Source: Haliclona indistincta (taxonomy: Eukaryota; Porifera; Demospongiae; Haplosclerida; Chalinidae). From it: a stretch of 64,000 nucleotides of DNA. The position numbers and the translations under genes were made by a program. Positions 43,904 to 64,000 of this stretch are shown in pieces. Position 1 is the first letter of the stretch, and each line of letters opens with the position of its first letter. Location of the stretch: contig OZ024783.1 in assembly GCA_964017065.1 (NCBI GenBank), positions 8,631,367-8,695,366 of the forward strand, written 5' to 3'. The notes beneath the pieces were generated by a model, which ran no database searches, had not been told where the DNA came from, and was given only the letters and a program-made list of their open reading frames with translations.

Positions 43904-45878
43904 TTCGAGAATTGTTGTTATTTGGTGTCTGAAGCACTAAATTTGTATCGATGACTGATGAGCTTGTGTTAGGGGGTTGAACCAGTACAACTCTATCTGG
44001 TCCTGATAGTTGGATTTGTTGATTAAAGCATGTGTAAATCAGTCCATCACAAGAGATAGAAACACCAGCAGTACAAAGAGATGGTTGATTGAAGTGATCA
44101 GTTATTGATATGTTCACTATGATATTCTGACCAGGAAATATGCTGAGGCAGCAACTATCAGGAGAATGCAGAACGATGCTACTTGCAGCTGAGCCAACAT
44201 CTTTTCTGCTAAAATTTTTGCATTCAAAATTTGAATTGGATGAAGATGCAAAATACACAGAATTGCCTGAGGTTGTGGCTCTATTGTTGTTAAACTTTAA
44301 AGTTGTAAGACACTTGTTTGTGCACACACAGTGACTCGGACTGTTTTCTAAATATAGAGCTCCACCATAAACACCATAGTTGTTTTGAAATGAAACGATT
44401 GAATGACATGAGCTATTGATGGTCACACTGTACAAAGCCATTGCTCCTCCATATATTCCACTGTTAGCATCAAATAGAAGACGTCCAGTGACACACAGAT
44501 CATGTTTTTTGCTATAAAATTGTTCATTTTCAAGCACAAGTGAAGTTCCCAAATTTTTCTGAAAAGCTGAATCGCCAATTGTAATCTGATTTACATTTTT
44601 CACGTATACAATGGTCGCTTTAAGACTGTCACTAGTATCTTCTCTATACCGACCAGTATTGTATTCTACAGTAAGGGATGTCATATAAACAATAACAATT
44701 CCGTGAAGAGGGTCATTGTTTACGATTGTCACTAGTCCTGATGGGCCGGTATTGTTCAAGATTGTTAGATCAGTGATGTTGTGTACAGCCGTGAAATTGT
44801 TCTTATTCTCAATGTCAGTACTCAATAGACGAGTGTTTTTATTGTTCTCAAATGAGTTGTGATTATAAGAAAACTTCATCGGACATGCATCCGTGTTAGC
44901 TTTTATGACCACAAGAATTGGGTTTTGTTTTTCGGTTCGTTGAAAGCAATTGTGTTCAAAATTATTCCTTTCCATAATACACCAGGTACAAGCATCTTCT
45001 ATTATTGTACTGTATGATGCAGTAACATCTATTGTTACAGAACCCATTGAATTACCAATGAATCGATTGTTTTGAATTGAAATACCCACAGTGGTACCAA
45101 TGATGAAAATTGCTGAGGTAGAAATCTTGGTACTTAAATTGGTAAAAGAATTGTTCAAAATTTTAACAGAGTTGTTGTTTGCTTGAATTCTGAGCAATGG
45201 ACTCTCAATAACGTGACAATTTTCAAAGCTATTGTTTGCTACTATTGCGGAACTAGTGATGACGAATTTGACAAAAGGACAAAATTCGCTGTTACCAAAA
45301 ACGTTCTCACTAATGACTATGCTTGGTCCTGGAATGAACTCATCGAAACACAAAGTAACTGAAATAAAATTGCACTTATAAACTTCAAGTCTATTGAGCA
45401 ATAACATAATGATTCGCAGAATATCTAGTTCGTTGCGTACATTGGATCGGCCAGTACATGTAAATCCTAACTCAATCCATGACCACTGTAGAGCATAACC
45501 AGAGAGTTGTGATATTTGCAGAAAAGACCCAGCATATTTGAAAATGATAAAGGCGTTTTTGCACCCAACCACACTTACTTTATCTATGTATTGAAAATGT
45601 AAATTGACTTCAAACAGTTTTTGATGAATTGTTTGGTTGTATGTTACATTGATGAACACTTCTGATACCACGAGTGGATTGAAAGTACTGTTGTTCATCT
45701 GGTTCAACACATATACCAGTGTTTTACAAGCATGCTGAGGCTCTTGAAGGCACGACAGCTTATCATGACCTGATTCACTCACTTGGATAGTCAACTGCGA
45801 GTATTCAGACACACAGCCATTGATTACTGCAATCAGCAGTATTAGAGACGAATGGGAGAGAAATCGGATTGCTGCCAT
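42231..45878 (-). CDS. Sponge-type receptor: beta-helix ectodomain, Cys-rich module, ~10 membrane segments
   Basis: A single 1215-residue frame without introns. A signal peptide (about 1-24) precedes a long Asn-rich ectodomain with repeats such as NNSFTNLSTK and IQNNRFIGNSMG (about 60-560), typical of right-handed beta-helices. A Cys-rich module follows at about 690-820: SCPLGFTYDSKLNVCKC, CKYSECKMNNPPCPPG, CSNGRGGVLCRTCPEHF. From about 825 there are some ten hydrophobic segments (for example SIVFLALIFQILITIFLFLV, PLAIPALLVLLVVILPLVII, LIIVPIVCAVLSIICLVL) and a short acidic tail (EREPLIAFAGNQ). This layout is a large uncharacterised family in sponges, probably surface receptors. Function and ligand are unknown. 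A partial broken copy lies just downstream. Confidence 0.85.
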   Translation of the reverse strand: MAAIRFLSHSSLILLIAVINGCVSEYSQLTIQVSESGHDKLSCLQEPQHACKTLVYVLNQMNNSTFNPLVVSEVFINVTYNQTIHQKLFEVNLHFQYIDKVSVVGCKNAFIIFKYAGSFLQISQLSGYALQWSWIELGFTCTGRSNVRNELDILRIIMLLLNRLEVYKCNFISVTLCFDEFIPGPSIVISENVFGNSEFCPFVKFVITSSAIVANNSFENCHVIESPLLRIQANNNSVKILNNSFTNLSTKISTSAIFIIGTTVGISIQNNRFIGNSMGSVTIDVTASYSTIIEDACTWCIMERNNFEHNCFQRTEKQNPILVVIKANTDACPMKFSYNHNSFENNKNTRLLSTDIENKNNFTAVHNITDLTILNNTGPSGLVTIVNNDPLHGIVIVYMTSLTVEYNTGRYREDTSDSLKATIVYVKNVNQITIGDSAFQKNLGTSLVLENEQFYSKKHDLCVTGRLLFDANSGIYGGAMALYSVTINSSCHSIVSFQNNYGVYGGALYLENSPSHCVCTNKCLTTLKFNNNRATTSGNSVYFASSSNSNFECKNFSRKDVGSAASSIVLHSPDSCCLSIFPGQNIIVNISITDHFNQPSLCTAGVSISCDGLIYTCFNQQIQLSGPDRVVLVQPPNTSSSVIDTNLVLQTPNNNNSRNISLRLSCSNSNANITIILNISSCPLGFTYDSKLNVCKCATQIEQALCSTVLGAVCVSHGYWYGTVHDEYIVARCKYSECKMNNPPCPPGIHSGNNYFLLNGPQCSNGRGGVLCRTCPEHFVFSFLSIHCIPQDNCNISKAVSIVFLALIFQILITIFLFLVVRFKHSIGCGFLYGPMLFLAVVNHIPLDDYSEYSTLSTVVSIFTSVALLNLELFGRIPWCFFESIPKLYNYSLRVLGPLTVLLVLLGITALARWYPKCSVPKKIRMRALPQRVLQRCHVSLRLASPLRAMCILMMLSFWSLADISINILTPTVLETQHYSMYMVSIQPDITFFSPQHLPLAIPALLVLLVVILPLVIILLSAPFLQRVINLFKIKPFLDEFQSCYKDKYRWYSGVYFVVWIAIVGIQGLPDSLLYTQTILFILLCAQFLIKPYKSKLLNITDTLLLVDLNFLIALLCNNTNPLSFHKFSSLLIHALIIVPIVCAVLSIICLVLTKYGVYDCLKGFGSRKREQEMQQPQDAEREIELSHPEVQDVRVPDVSFNVEREPLIAFAGNQ

Positions 45879-45899
45879 TGGGATGATTGTGAAGTGACT

Positions 45900-46374
45900 A
45901 CAACTTGAATGAACAATTTATACAATGGCTTTGTTGCATAGTATAGTAGTAGTAATAGTTGTTATCATACATACAACAATAATTAATAACAAACGTTAAT
46001 GGCTGTACAATTGAAAAGCAAGCTAAAATCTTTTTAGCTGTAGAATCTATATTCATGCACTAAACTTAACTTTAACACCACAGTTTTGAGACAGATTTGA
46101 CTGAAACTGCAAATAATGTTAATGCTTGTAATGGTGTGTTACTATAGTGCTCTGATTAGCATGCTTATAACATACTGCACATGCATTGTATATTAGAGCA
46201 CTCAAAATTGCATTAGTGCGTAATGTGCCGCCTATGTCATGACCTTTTGCTAGCTAGGAGTCTTTCTCTCTTTGCGGGGCCAACTCTTGGAGTACTCATG
46301 TTATTGTAATGATTGCCTAACTTGAAGTTTGATTCTACTAACTTGCCAGTCACATTTTCTCAATATTTCCACAG
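45900..46374. other. ATM intron remnant containing the right rearrangement junction
   Basis: Lies between the receptor gene (minus) and the first plus-strand ATM exon. The 3' part ends in a good acceptor (TTTCCACAG at 46366-46374). No upstream ATM exon is present on this strand, so the junction should be here. Confidence 0.5.
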
Positions 46375-56086
<9,712 letters not shown>

Positions 56087-56584
56087 CAAGAAACTAAACC
56101 TATAACTAACTTGACTTAACCATAATTAATTTGGTTTTGTATAATAATGATTATTTAACATTCAATGCTGTCACATTGTAATCTACATGTGTATAGCTAA
56201 GATTAGGTACATGTTTTTAAACAGGAAATTTGCACTGGTCTCACTTTGCTATGCAGGATATATTTCCAATGGGCATAAACATGTATTTATTGGAAGCAAG
56301 AGGGTGAATGGATGCATTGATTGTAAATTTGCCTACTACAATGACGCTTATCATGCTGTGCAAGCTGGTCAGCTACAAGGTGATGTGGACCTGGACGGAT
56401 GTTAGCTGTGCAGCTTTCACTCCAACAGCTGAGGCTATGATTTCTGACAATAATATTATGCAAGCATTGCCGGTTGAATCACAAGCGTTCAATATTCCGT
56501 GAACAGAGAGGTCATCTGCCAAACATTGGGTGGAGCTTGTTCAATAAAAGCGTGGGCGCTGGTGATTTCCCATCAAGAGTACAC

Positions 56585-57463
56585 ATGTCAGCTTTGTTTC
56601 GTTCATCTGTTGCTAGCGCCGTATTGCGTGGCCCTTGCCGTGGCTGGAAGTATTCAGCAGCGTCGCGGTCGATCAGCGCCAGGAACACTGACTCGACTAA
56701 CTATGGCGGAGTTGGAGCCGACATTGAAAAGTGGATCGATCAGCTGAGGTCTCATCCTGACCGCTATCAGAGCATTGAACAGAGAGAAGATCGTAGCAGT
56801 ATGTCGTTTGAAACGCTCAAAACGCATTACAAAACAGGTCGGTACAAGCAAGTGTACAGAGGGATTCCATTGATGAAAAGCCCGGACGATTTGGCTGTCA
56901 TTTACCAACTTCTGTGGTACCTACAGCCTGCCACCATCATTGAAATTGGTGCATACAGTGGAGGCTTTACGCTGTGGATGTCTGACAACCTGCAAGCATT
57001 GTCAAACAGATGTCAACTGTACTCAATGGACATTGATTTATCTAACTTGCATTCCAATGTGAAGCAACACAAGCCTGAGAATGTGCATTTTCTTCAAGGA
57101 GACAGCTTTGCTATCGAGAAAACCTTCACGCCTGAAATGATGTCTCAGTTGAAACATCCGATGGTAGTGATCGAGGACGCTCACGTGAATGTCATACCAC
57201 TGCTAACGTACTTCCACCAGTTTCTACAAGAGGGAGACTACTTGGTTGTAGAGGATTGTAATCCCAATGCACCGGCAGTGTCAGGAGCAGGATCAGTTTA
57301 TCAGGATGAGGAATATGTGCCATGGGGTCCGTATAAACTGGAGCAACTACGTAGCTTTCTGACCTCACACAAACGCTGGTACTCAGTGGATAGCTTCTAT
57401 ACCGATTTCTTTGGTTACAATGGACTATGCAACTGGCATGGAATAATCCGTAAAATGATTTAG
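56585..57463 (+). CDS. CmcI/rhamnosyl-O-methyltransferase-like SAM-dependent enzyme
   Basis: An intronless frame of 292 residues from the ATG at 56585; an upstream extension of the frame lacks a convincing start. The first ~35 residues are basic and Ser-rich (MSALFRSSVASAVLRGPCRG), like a mitochondrial presequence. The core follows the CmcI family: YKQVYRGIPLMKSPDDLAVI, LLWYLQPATIIEIGAYSGGF (glycine-rich SAM site), YSMDIDLSNLHSNVKQ, VVIEDAHVNVIPLL and GDYLVVEDCNPNAP. Family members in bacteria methylate sugars or act in antibiotic pathways; the substrate here is unknown. It starts 500 bp after the ATM stop, same strand. A decayed copy follows at 58059. The bacterial-type family and the lack of introns, next to an intron-rich gene, suggest possible horizontal transfer. 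Confidence 0.8.
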   Translation: MSALFRSSVASAVLRGPCRGWKYSAASRSISARNTDSTNYGGVGADIEKWIDQLRSHPDRYQSIEQREDRSSMSFETLKTHYKTGRYKQVYRGIPLMKSPDDLAVIYQLLWYLQPATIIEIGAYSGGFTLWMSDNLQALSNRCQLYSMDIDLSNLHSNVKQHKPENVHFLQGDSFAIEKTFTPEMMSQLKHPMVVIEDAHVNVIPLLTYFHQFLQEGDYLVVEDCNPNAPAVSGAGSVYQDEEYVPWGPYKLEQLRSFLTSHKRWYSVDSFYTDFFGYNGLCNWHGIIRKMI

Positions 57464-57690
57464 ACATTATTAAACAAAATTAATAATTATTTTTACAATT
57501 GTAGTTTTGCATCTCTGCTGTGGTATAATTTTAGAGGTGGGTCTATTTGCACAGTACACCATTAATTAAACCACTCATTAATAATTCATTGAGTTCGAAG
57601 CTTTGAAGTTAGATCCCTCGTTTCTTTAACTGTGGAAGATCCAGGAAGTGTCGAACAGCTAACCAAGACAAAGTGCAGTTCAGAAATTTT

Positions 57691-57716
57691 AAAGAGAGCA
57701 TAATTATGCTCTCTTT
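57691..57716. repeat. Perfect 26-bp palindrome
   Basis: AAAGAGAGCATAA and its complement TTATGCTCTCTTT meet without a spacer. It directly precedes the larger hairpin at 57723-57849. Confidence 0.95.
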
Positions 57717-57722
57717 CACTGT

Positions 57723-57849
57723 GCAAAGAATCAGTTATCCGCATGTGTATACTATGTGTATAGATACCTTATACACTACTACCGGTGTATAACATGTGTA
57801 TATGGTACCTATACACATGGTATACACATGCGGATAACTAATTCTTTGC
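57723..57849. repeat. 127-bp hairpin with 30-bp arms
   Basis: 57723-57752 and 57820-57849 are inverted with 29 of 30 bases matching (GCAAAGAATC...GTATAC). The loop also contains repeated GTGTATA/TATACAC motifs. It could be a tiny mobile element or a replication-derived palindrome; the duplicated ATM exon begins 15 bases after it. Confidence 0.9.
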
Positions 57850-57864
57850 ATGGTGTTTCTTTGT

Positions 57865-58058
57865 CTCAGGCTGAGCTAGCAGAGGAGATATTCCCAATGA
57901 TCATACACCACATTCTGAGCACTGGGCCAGAGGGACATAGAGACATCCTCACACGACAGATCATGCATTTCTTCTCCACTGTCACCTTTGCTTCATCTCA
58001 CTCACCCTCATCTTCATTTTCCTCTGCTATGACTGGTGTGACCTCATTATCAACCAAA
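57865..58058 (+). pseudogene. Duplicated ATM exon
   Basis: 194 bp matching 48130-48323 (the acceptor end and most of one ATM exon, starting AELAEEIFPMIIHHIL) with two clusters of base differences, the CTCTCACG/CTCACACG site and CAGCC/CAACC, and no indels. It stops abruptly inside the exon at ...SLSTK and joins directly to the decayed methyltransferase copy. Confidence 0.95.
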
Positions 58059-58615
58059 CCGTGCAGGACACATTCGAAAGGTCGCCGCGGTACAACTTGT
58101 GGCTGGTGTACAGGGGTATCCCAATAATGAAATCGCCCGACAATAATTATTATTATATGGCTGTGTTCTATCAACTGATTGGGTACCTACAACCTGCCAC
58201 CATAATCAAAATTTGGTGCTACATGTACATTACGCTGTGGATGGCTGATAACCTGCAAACATACTCAATGCATATTGACTTATCCAACTTGCACTCCGGA
58301 CCACTATAAAACAACACAAGCCAATGTGCATTTTCTTCAAGGAGACAGAAACACCCAATGGTGGTGATCGAGGATGCCCACGTGAATGTCATGCCACTGC
58401 TAACGTACTTCCACCAGTTTCTACAAGAGGGAGACTATACCTGGTTGTAGAGGATTGTAATCCCAATGCACCGGCAGTGTCAGGAGCAGGATCAGTTTAT
58501 CAGGATGAGGAATATGTGAGCAACGACGTAGCTTTCTGACAATTGCTGGTAATTGATTTCTTTGGTTACAATGGAACATATAAAACTGGCATGGAATAAT
58601 CCGTAGAATGATTTA
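58059..58615 (+). pseudogene. Decayed copy of the CmcI-like methyltransferase
   Basis: Recognisable but frame-broken segments match 56820-57463: LVYRGIPIMKSPD, YQLIGYLQPATIIK, MHIDLSNLHS, then YLVVEDCNPNAPAVSGAGSV. The glycine-rich SAM site is lost (IWCYMYITLWMADN). The 5' part is strongly diverged with insertions and deletions, while about 58355-58520 is almost identical to the functional gene. Confidence 0.85.
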
Positions 58616-61600
58616 GACATACTAATGTTGCCTTAGGAAAATAATAGCATTTCCATTTCATTAATGCTACCACCCACACCGCTCCAGTTACTATTCAAAA
58701 CAACTTCATAACTAAAGAACAGCAATTATTTATCAAGAAACTGCACTGATAGTATTACACACTAATTGTAAAAGACACATAAGGCACTTGAAGACAATAA
58801 TCTATAATTGTTAACTAGTACAATAATAGACCATCTAACAATGCACTATAATAATTTATTATAAGAGATAAGGTACTCTGTAAGAGGTCCTCGCACTAAA
58901 CGTTCTTGGAGTGCGATTCTTTTAAAGAATTCATCCAGTGAGTGAAAGGTGTCTTCACTTCACAACAATGTCATAGATCTGTTGATCAATCATAACTGTG
59001 GTCCATTAGCATTCTCTAAAAGACAAAAAATCACTTTGATGAGAGTACATAGTTTCAATCATAATAGAGTACAAGTGTCTGTGATGTTCGAACTAGAAAC
59101 CTCACTGTTTACAGGCACATGCTAATTTGAAGTAGCATATAAGGGAAAGAAGCGTTTAACTCTCGTATCCCAGGTGGTAAATGACCAAACTAAATAAAGT
59201 CAGCCGTGTACTGACTTTGCTATGCACGTGACGGACTTTATTTGTTCACTAAAACGAAGTTGGACAGTGTTAGCTTCCACATATACACTCCTGTTGAAGC
59301 AAATTAAATTGTAGGTAAATTCCTATGGTACAATGTACCTGACGTGTTATGTTTCTAGTATTATTATTTTGAGGAATCGATCATAATGAACCTTCATAGC
59401 TTTGACAACTCACTTCTGATTGATCATGACGTTGTCGACCTTGAGAGATACGATGGAACATCACACCTAAACATGAAGGACAGTCAATTATGATTCCTAT
59501 AAATAGTTTAGTGTTGTTGCTCGAGGTCAAAATGGAAATCATGAGACAAAGCTATAGCATTGAAACCCACACACACAGTACAGTATGATGATTTCAAAAT
59601 GTTGTTGCTTAATCGACTTTAAGCCGAGATCAACCAGAGCCAACTACCTGCTTTTAAGTACTCAACATTTGGTCCTATAATCTTCGACAGCAAGTACCAC
59701 GTACAGTACATGCACAGCGGTAGTTTTTTCTTGCCTGGTAAAAGCATGGTAAAAGTGAAGGTATCTTAAGTGCACTAGAAATTATGTATACAATAGAATC
59801 TTGCTAAACTGGACCTCTAATGTGTAACACCTCGCTATAATACATATTTGTCACATAGGAACGCTTGATGCACTCATGATATGAGGACACCTAGTGCATG
59901 TCAAGATTATCAAAACTCTTCTATACGTGCAGGGGTTACATTATGGTAGAAAGGGGGTAATAAGCAGCGAGGAATGGAAATTTTTGCTAATTAATATTCA
60001 TGAGTAAGTCTTGTAAGTGAACTTTGCACATACGCGATCATCCCTACAACCACGTTTGCTGCTCGTTGGGGGCCTGAAGCACCCAGTAACTCCCTGGATC
60101 TGCCTTTGACGTATGATACACAAGCAATGCAAGTAAGCATCGTTTGGTCTGTGTTTGGTAATCACAATTTGAAGTGCAAGTTACTGTAAATATAACAGAC
60201 ACACACCTTTCTTCGCAAGTAAGCAGCACTGTCTTCAGGTGAGTCATTAGTTCATATTCTCTTGAAAATGGGCCGATACACTGGTTCCTACAGGCTAGCA
60301 TGTGATTGGGCTGGACAGGAGCTGGTCTCGTGGTTAGTTAGCTAGTCTCCTCAGTTTTATAACCATAATTATCAGAATTTACACTGCCTTCTGTGAGCAA
60401 AATAGAGAAGTACGTACTCAGTGATTTCTATAATGCCTGTATGCATGTACTCACCAGTATAGATCATTTCTTTTGTCAATAATGGGTAAACTACATGTAC
60501 TATACCAGATGCTGCTAACCAGGTGGAGGTGAGATCTCTATAATACAAGGCACAACAATATCACAGTGGTAGTATTATCCTTGCTAGTTTCTACAAAGAG
60601 ATAAAAAAAACTTGGTAAAGAGAGAGGGAAAGTGAGCATCCTATGCTGACCTGTTTGAACTTTTTGTTGATTTTGATCAAGTATTGACCACTGGAGAAAG
60701 GTTCAGCTTTGAGAAGATTAGGAGCTGACTTGAGTAATGGTGACTTTTGATATTAGAAGCTTGAGCATGCTTACTAACATACAAATACAAGGTATAGAAA
60801 GCAAGAGATGGTTATGGATTGTTCCATAGCGAAATTGGAAGTAAAGATGAAGATAAAGAAATCAACAACAGCATAAAAGGAGGAATTATAATACTGTTGG
60901 GTAGATTAATCAAGTGCTGACACAAGAAAGAGAGAACAAGACTAAAGTAGCAATGAGCAGAGAATGCTTTCGACAAAGCTGTAAGTGTCAGGCAACAGCT
61001 TGATTGGTGAAGAGAGGGACAAAGAAATAATGAGAGTGAGTTTCAGCAGTTGCTCTTGTTTTGATTGTGGTCAGTTGAATAAGGATGAGAGAAGAAATGA
61101 ATAGTCAAGAGTGGATGATGTAAGAGCACATCATCGCACTTGAGCAACTGAGAGTGTCACTATCATAAAAATAAAGAATTAATGTTTTGATCCAGGGATG
61201 GATCAAAGAGAGAGGAAAGAGTGGTTCCGATGACTACCTAACCATGATAGTCATCAATAAAAGCTGATCCTTATGGATCTAATAATATTAATTTAAAAGT
61301 GTGTATTCAGATCCATTCCAATGAGCATGGATTGAGACACACACATGATGCATAGTGATGATGATAATATGCATCTAATAATAAAATTAAGAATTAAAGC
61401 AGCTGATCTCAGTTGAGATCAAAGAAAGAAGGAGAGAGACTAGTGTGGAGGATACAGAGAATTTCTCGATCTAAAAAGGTAGCAACTCAAGTTAGGTAAT
61501 CTGTATTTCTGAGGAAGTTCTGATGATGGTGAGAAGAATAATCCAAACTGTCTTTTAACCAATGTTATTAGCATGCACGAGGGAGGCTATAGGAGCTCAT

Positions 61601-61710
61601 TATGGTCACCTAGTGTTGTGATGTCAGAGATACATGTTGGTCTTTCTCTTGATTGTTTCCAACCTAATCAAACAATGAAACAATATTATTTTGTATAAAA
61701 ATATCTACAA
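58616..61710. other. Intergenic, no genes recognised
   Basis: About 3 kb without a supported coding region or RNA gene. The 60.6-61.5 kb part is purine-rich (many AGAGAGAAAG and TGAGAG stretches) with irregular repetition of GTTGATC/AGATCAAAG-like pieces. A short sequence near 59790-59900 (GAATCTTGCTAAACTGGACC) resembles an old mariner-type end. Downstream exons of the Roc-COR-Death gene could extend here but I cannot show them. Confidence 0.4.
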
Positions 61711-64000
61711 TCATGAACTCACTATTTTGCAGTCTATCTTCAACAGGGCTGATACAAGGGTCTGCTTGGTACAGTCTTTACCCTGACCATTCAGCCATCC
61801 TGCAAGCATGTCTATCATACACTCTTGTACAACTCCTCTGTGATTTTTTTCAATTGCTTTTAGAGCAAAGTATTCTAGTCCAAGCTGTAGGCCCAGTCTG
61901 TTCCAAATATGCTCTGTGTCTTTTAATGATACAATCAGGTCAGCAAGATGTTTGATGTCTGCAAACATACAATATTATTTCCTCAAACAGAGATCATTTC
62001 ACATTCTCACCAAGAATATCAGGTATCTCGGAAAGGTCAACAGTGGGCTCTGCAGTAGGGTTTGCAACAGCAGATTCATCACTAGAAATCTTTACTGAAT
62101 GAGTATCTGTGGATAATACATGTGCTTGTAAAAAGCTTATACTATGAGTGACACAAGCAAACATTCACCTGATACACTCTCAACTAATACAGATTGTCTG
62201 ATGTCATCTGATGTTACCTCAGCTAGTACCTGTACCAATAAGATCAGTGATATTAAACAAGTGGAGGCATATGTACTCACCCATGGATCTCTTCCAGTGA
62301 ATATACTCATTTTATCAAGATATTCTCTCAAGTTCAAGTAGCTCAGTGACTCCAGTTGAGGCTGCCGACATAACTTACTCACCTCATTGAGGAGGGCAGA
62401 GCAGACCGGCTGGTCACTCATTCTGCTGTCTATCAGCTCACACACAGATGAAGGAATTAGAATACCATATGGCTCAAAGGGTACAGTATCTTTTGTCAGT
62501 AGCTTATGGCTGCCATCACAACTGAGCACAAATGGTTTTTTGAGAAGAATACACTTAGCTACATTTTTAATTGTGAAAAGGTCTGACTCATAAAGATGTT
62601 CCAATGGCCATTGTTGAAGTAGAGCTGGTGAAATAAGACACTTGAATGTGTCCAAGTCTGGAGCCAATTCCTTCTGAAGCTCTAGAACCAGTCTGATCAC
62701 AGCACTGCGATGCTTGCTGTACTCCACTGGTCTGGTCATGTCCTTGTCATAGTACATAGTCACTACCACCCAACGCTTTTGCTGAATAACCTCCACTACT
62801 GTTGTGATACCTTCCTCATTGTTCCATGAGATACCGCTTAGCCATACTGAACAATTTTGTTCAATCTCGTGAAGATTCTGAGTCTTAGTGTACCTCTCAC
62901 TAGGCAGAGGGAAGGTATAGGCTAGACGAAGAAGAAGAATATGAAGAAATCGACTAGTGAGAAATTCATACTCATAATCCTTGCAACCGAGGCACCATCC
63001 AAATCTGTCTTGCTTCGATAAACGATCTTTAGTGATGAGCACTTGTGGTCGCTCAGCTTGTAGTAGTGATGGAAAAAATAGAAAAATATCCTTCATTTTT
63101 TTAAAAGTAGAAACACTTTCTAAAGGTTGGAGGTTAGTATTAATTTTAGACAAATTTACAGGATGGCAGAACTCAAGCCGGACCATGAGCTCTACTAACA
63201 TCTCTGGATCATACTGAGGAAAGAGCTCTGCAAGAGATGACATACGGATTATACCAGTACTGCTGGCAATCGGATTACACCCTTTGAAATACTTTGGTTT
63301 AAACAACTCTCCATTAACATCCTTCAATATGATCTCTCTCTTCACAACCACCCAGCTCTTCTCTAAGCACTGCTCATTCTTCAGGTATATAATAACACCT
63401 TTACCACTCAGGTCTTCTAGCAATTCACTGAGGATAGGTACATCTGACGGTACAAGTGAATCCTCTTCAGCAGTAAGAAAGGAGACAAGCTCATGTAGCT
63501 GGCAAGCTGCCTTCTCTAGTTTTGTTTGAAGAAATGCATACAACTCATGGCAGTAGACACTCACAGGTTGAGAATAAGCAGATATGGTAGTATGAAAATT
63601 TAAAAGGTGAGGAAAAAATTCATTTGTAATTTTATCAGTGACCACACGGCAGTCCATTCCTACAAACCCTTCATATCTTTGCTTTTTTACTCGCCTGTCA
63701 ATAAGGTCTTTCACTAATGTGGTCTTTGTTATCACCTGTTGTTCAGTAAGAAGATCAGTATGACTACCAACAATCATGACACACGATTTTTCTTGAGTTT
63801 TAGATGTTGTACTTTCAATGAAGGTGAGCCAGTGATGAATAGCTTGTGCTATCTCTTCTTCACTCTTGCTAAGGTCAACTAGATCAATAAAGATGGCTGG
63901 TGTTTTCTGTATCACAGTCTCCATAATAACACTTTGACTAAAGTAGTACTCTGAGTGACCTGCCAAGTCATACAGCACAAAGTTACCAATAGTCTCACTC
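61711..64000 (-). CDS. Roc-COR-Death domain protein (ROCO family), 5' truncated by window edge
   Basis: Three minus-strand exons join in phase: 64000-62169 (open to the edge), 62106-62011 and 61958-61711. The first begins within a Roc GTPase domain: VLYDLAGHSEYYFSQSV carries the G3 motif (DLAGH), and MIVGSHTDLL fits the G4 position. COR follows (LSGKGVIIYLKNEQCLEKSW, VVKREIILKDVNGELFKPKY, then LLLRLAYTFPLPS). The last exon is a Death domain: HIWNRLGLQLGLEYFALKAI, MIDMLAGWLNGQG, TLVSALLKIDCKIV. ROCO proteins are large GTPases. The Death domain suggests an innate-immune or apoptosis adaptor role, as inferred for the expanded sponge set. Any N-terminal repeats and the P-loop lie beyond the window. 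The stop at 61711-61713 may be the end, or a GTGAGT there may be a donor. Confidence 0.85.

Noticed and set aside
43460..44334. Plus-strand frames over the receptor gene
   Set aside because: Antisense shadows; the same frames appear over the duplicated copy only because the sequence is duplicated.

Overview
The window looks like nuclear DNA of a demosponge. This is inferred from very short phase-consistent introns, AT-rich intergenic DNA packed with miniature transposons, a Cys-rich/multipass receptor family typical of sponges, a Roc-COR-Death protein and BEL/Pao retroelements; Amphimedon-like is my best guess, and no species is proven here. It carries one 200-base assembly gap (20004-20203).

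Left part (1-8377): a complete hAT transposon with an intact transposase and a perfect 8-bp target duplication (836-3364); a fold-back element with perfect 158-bp arms (3701-4399); a broken secreted-protein gene (4445-5230); a MULE-like miniature element with a 9-bp target duplication (5578-6105); and a frame-broken membrane-protein gene (6768-7912).

The central observation is the ATM checkpoint kinase gene, which is present in two pieces pointing away from each other. Fifteen exons of the helical solenoid lie on the minus strand (17968 down to 8378). Twenty-eight exons covering the rest of the solenoid, FAT, kinase and FATC regions lie on the plus strand (46375 to 56086). The last minus-strand exon ends in phase 1, and the first plus-strand exon begins with exactly the complementary phase and the next stretch of protein. 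The break is therefore inside a single intron, and one inversion of about 38 kb (roughly 8.0-8.4 to 45.9-46.4 kb) would restore a collinear gene. The N-terminal ~750 residues of ATM are not seen.

The segment between the halves (18-46 kb) holds a ZNF862-like hAT-derived pseudogene, the assembly gap, two oppositely oriented arrays of a ~160-bp repeat whose unit contains its own 12-bp hairpin (20.56-22.49 and 27.35-29.86 kb), a frame-broken BEL/Pao retroelement (30.4-35.6 kb), a second copy of a piggyBac-type miniature element, a degraded membrane-protein gene, and an intact 1215-residue sponge-type receptor (42231-45878) with a recent, broken partial duplicate beside it (38382-40254).

The right part (56-64 kb) has an intronless CmcI/rhamnosyl-methyltransferase-like enzyme gene that may be of bacterial origin. 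Next comes a chimeric pseudogene joining a near-identical copy of one ATM exon to a decayed copy of that enzyme, directly after a long palindrome. After 3 kb without recognisable genes, a Roc-COR-Death signalling gene runs off the right edge.
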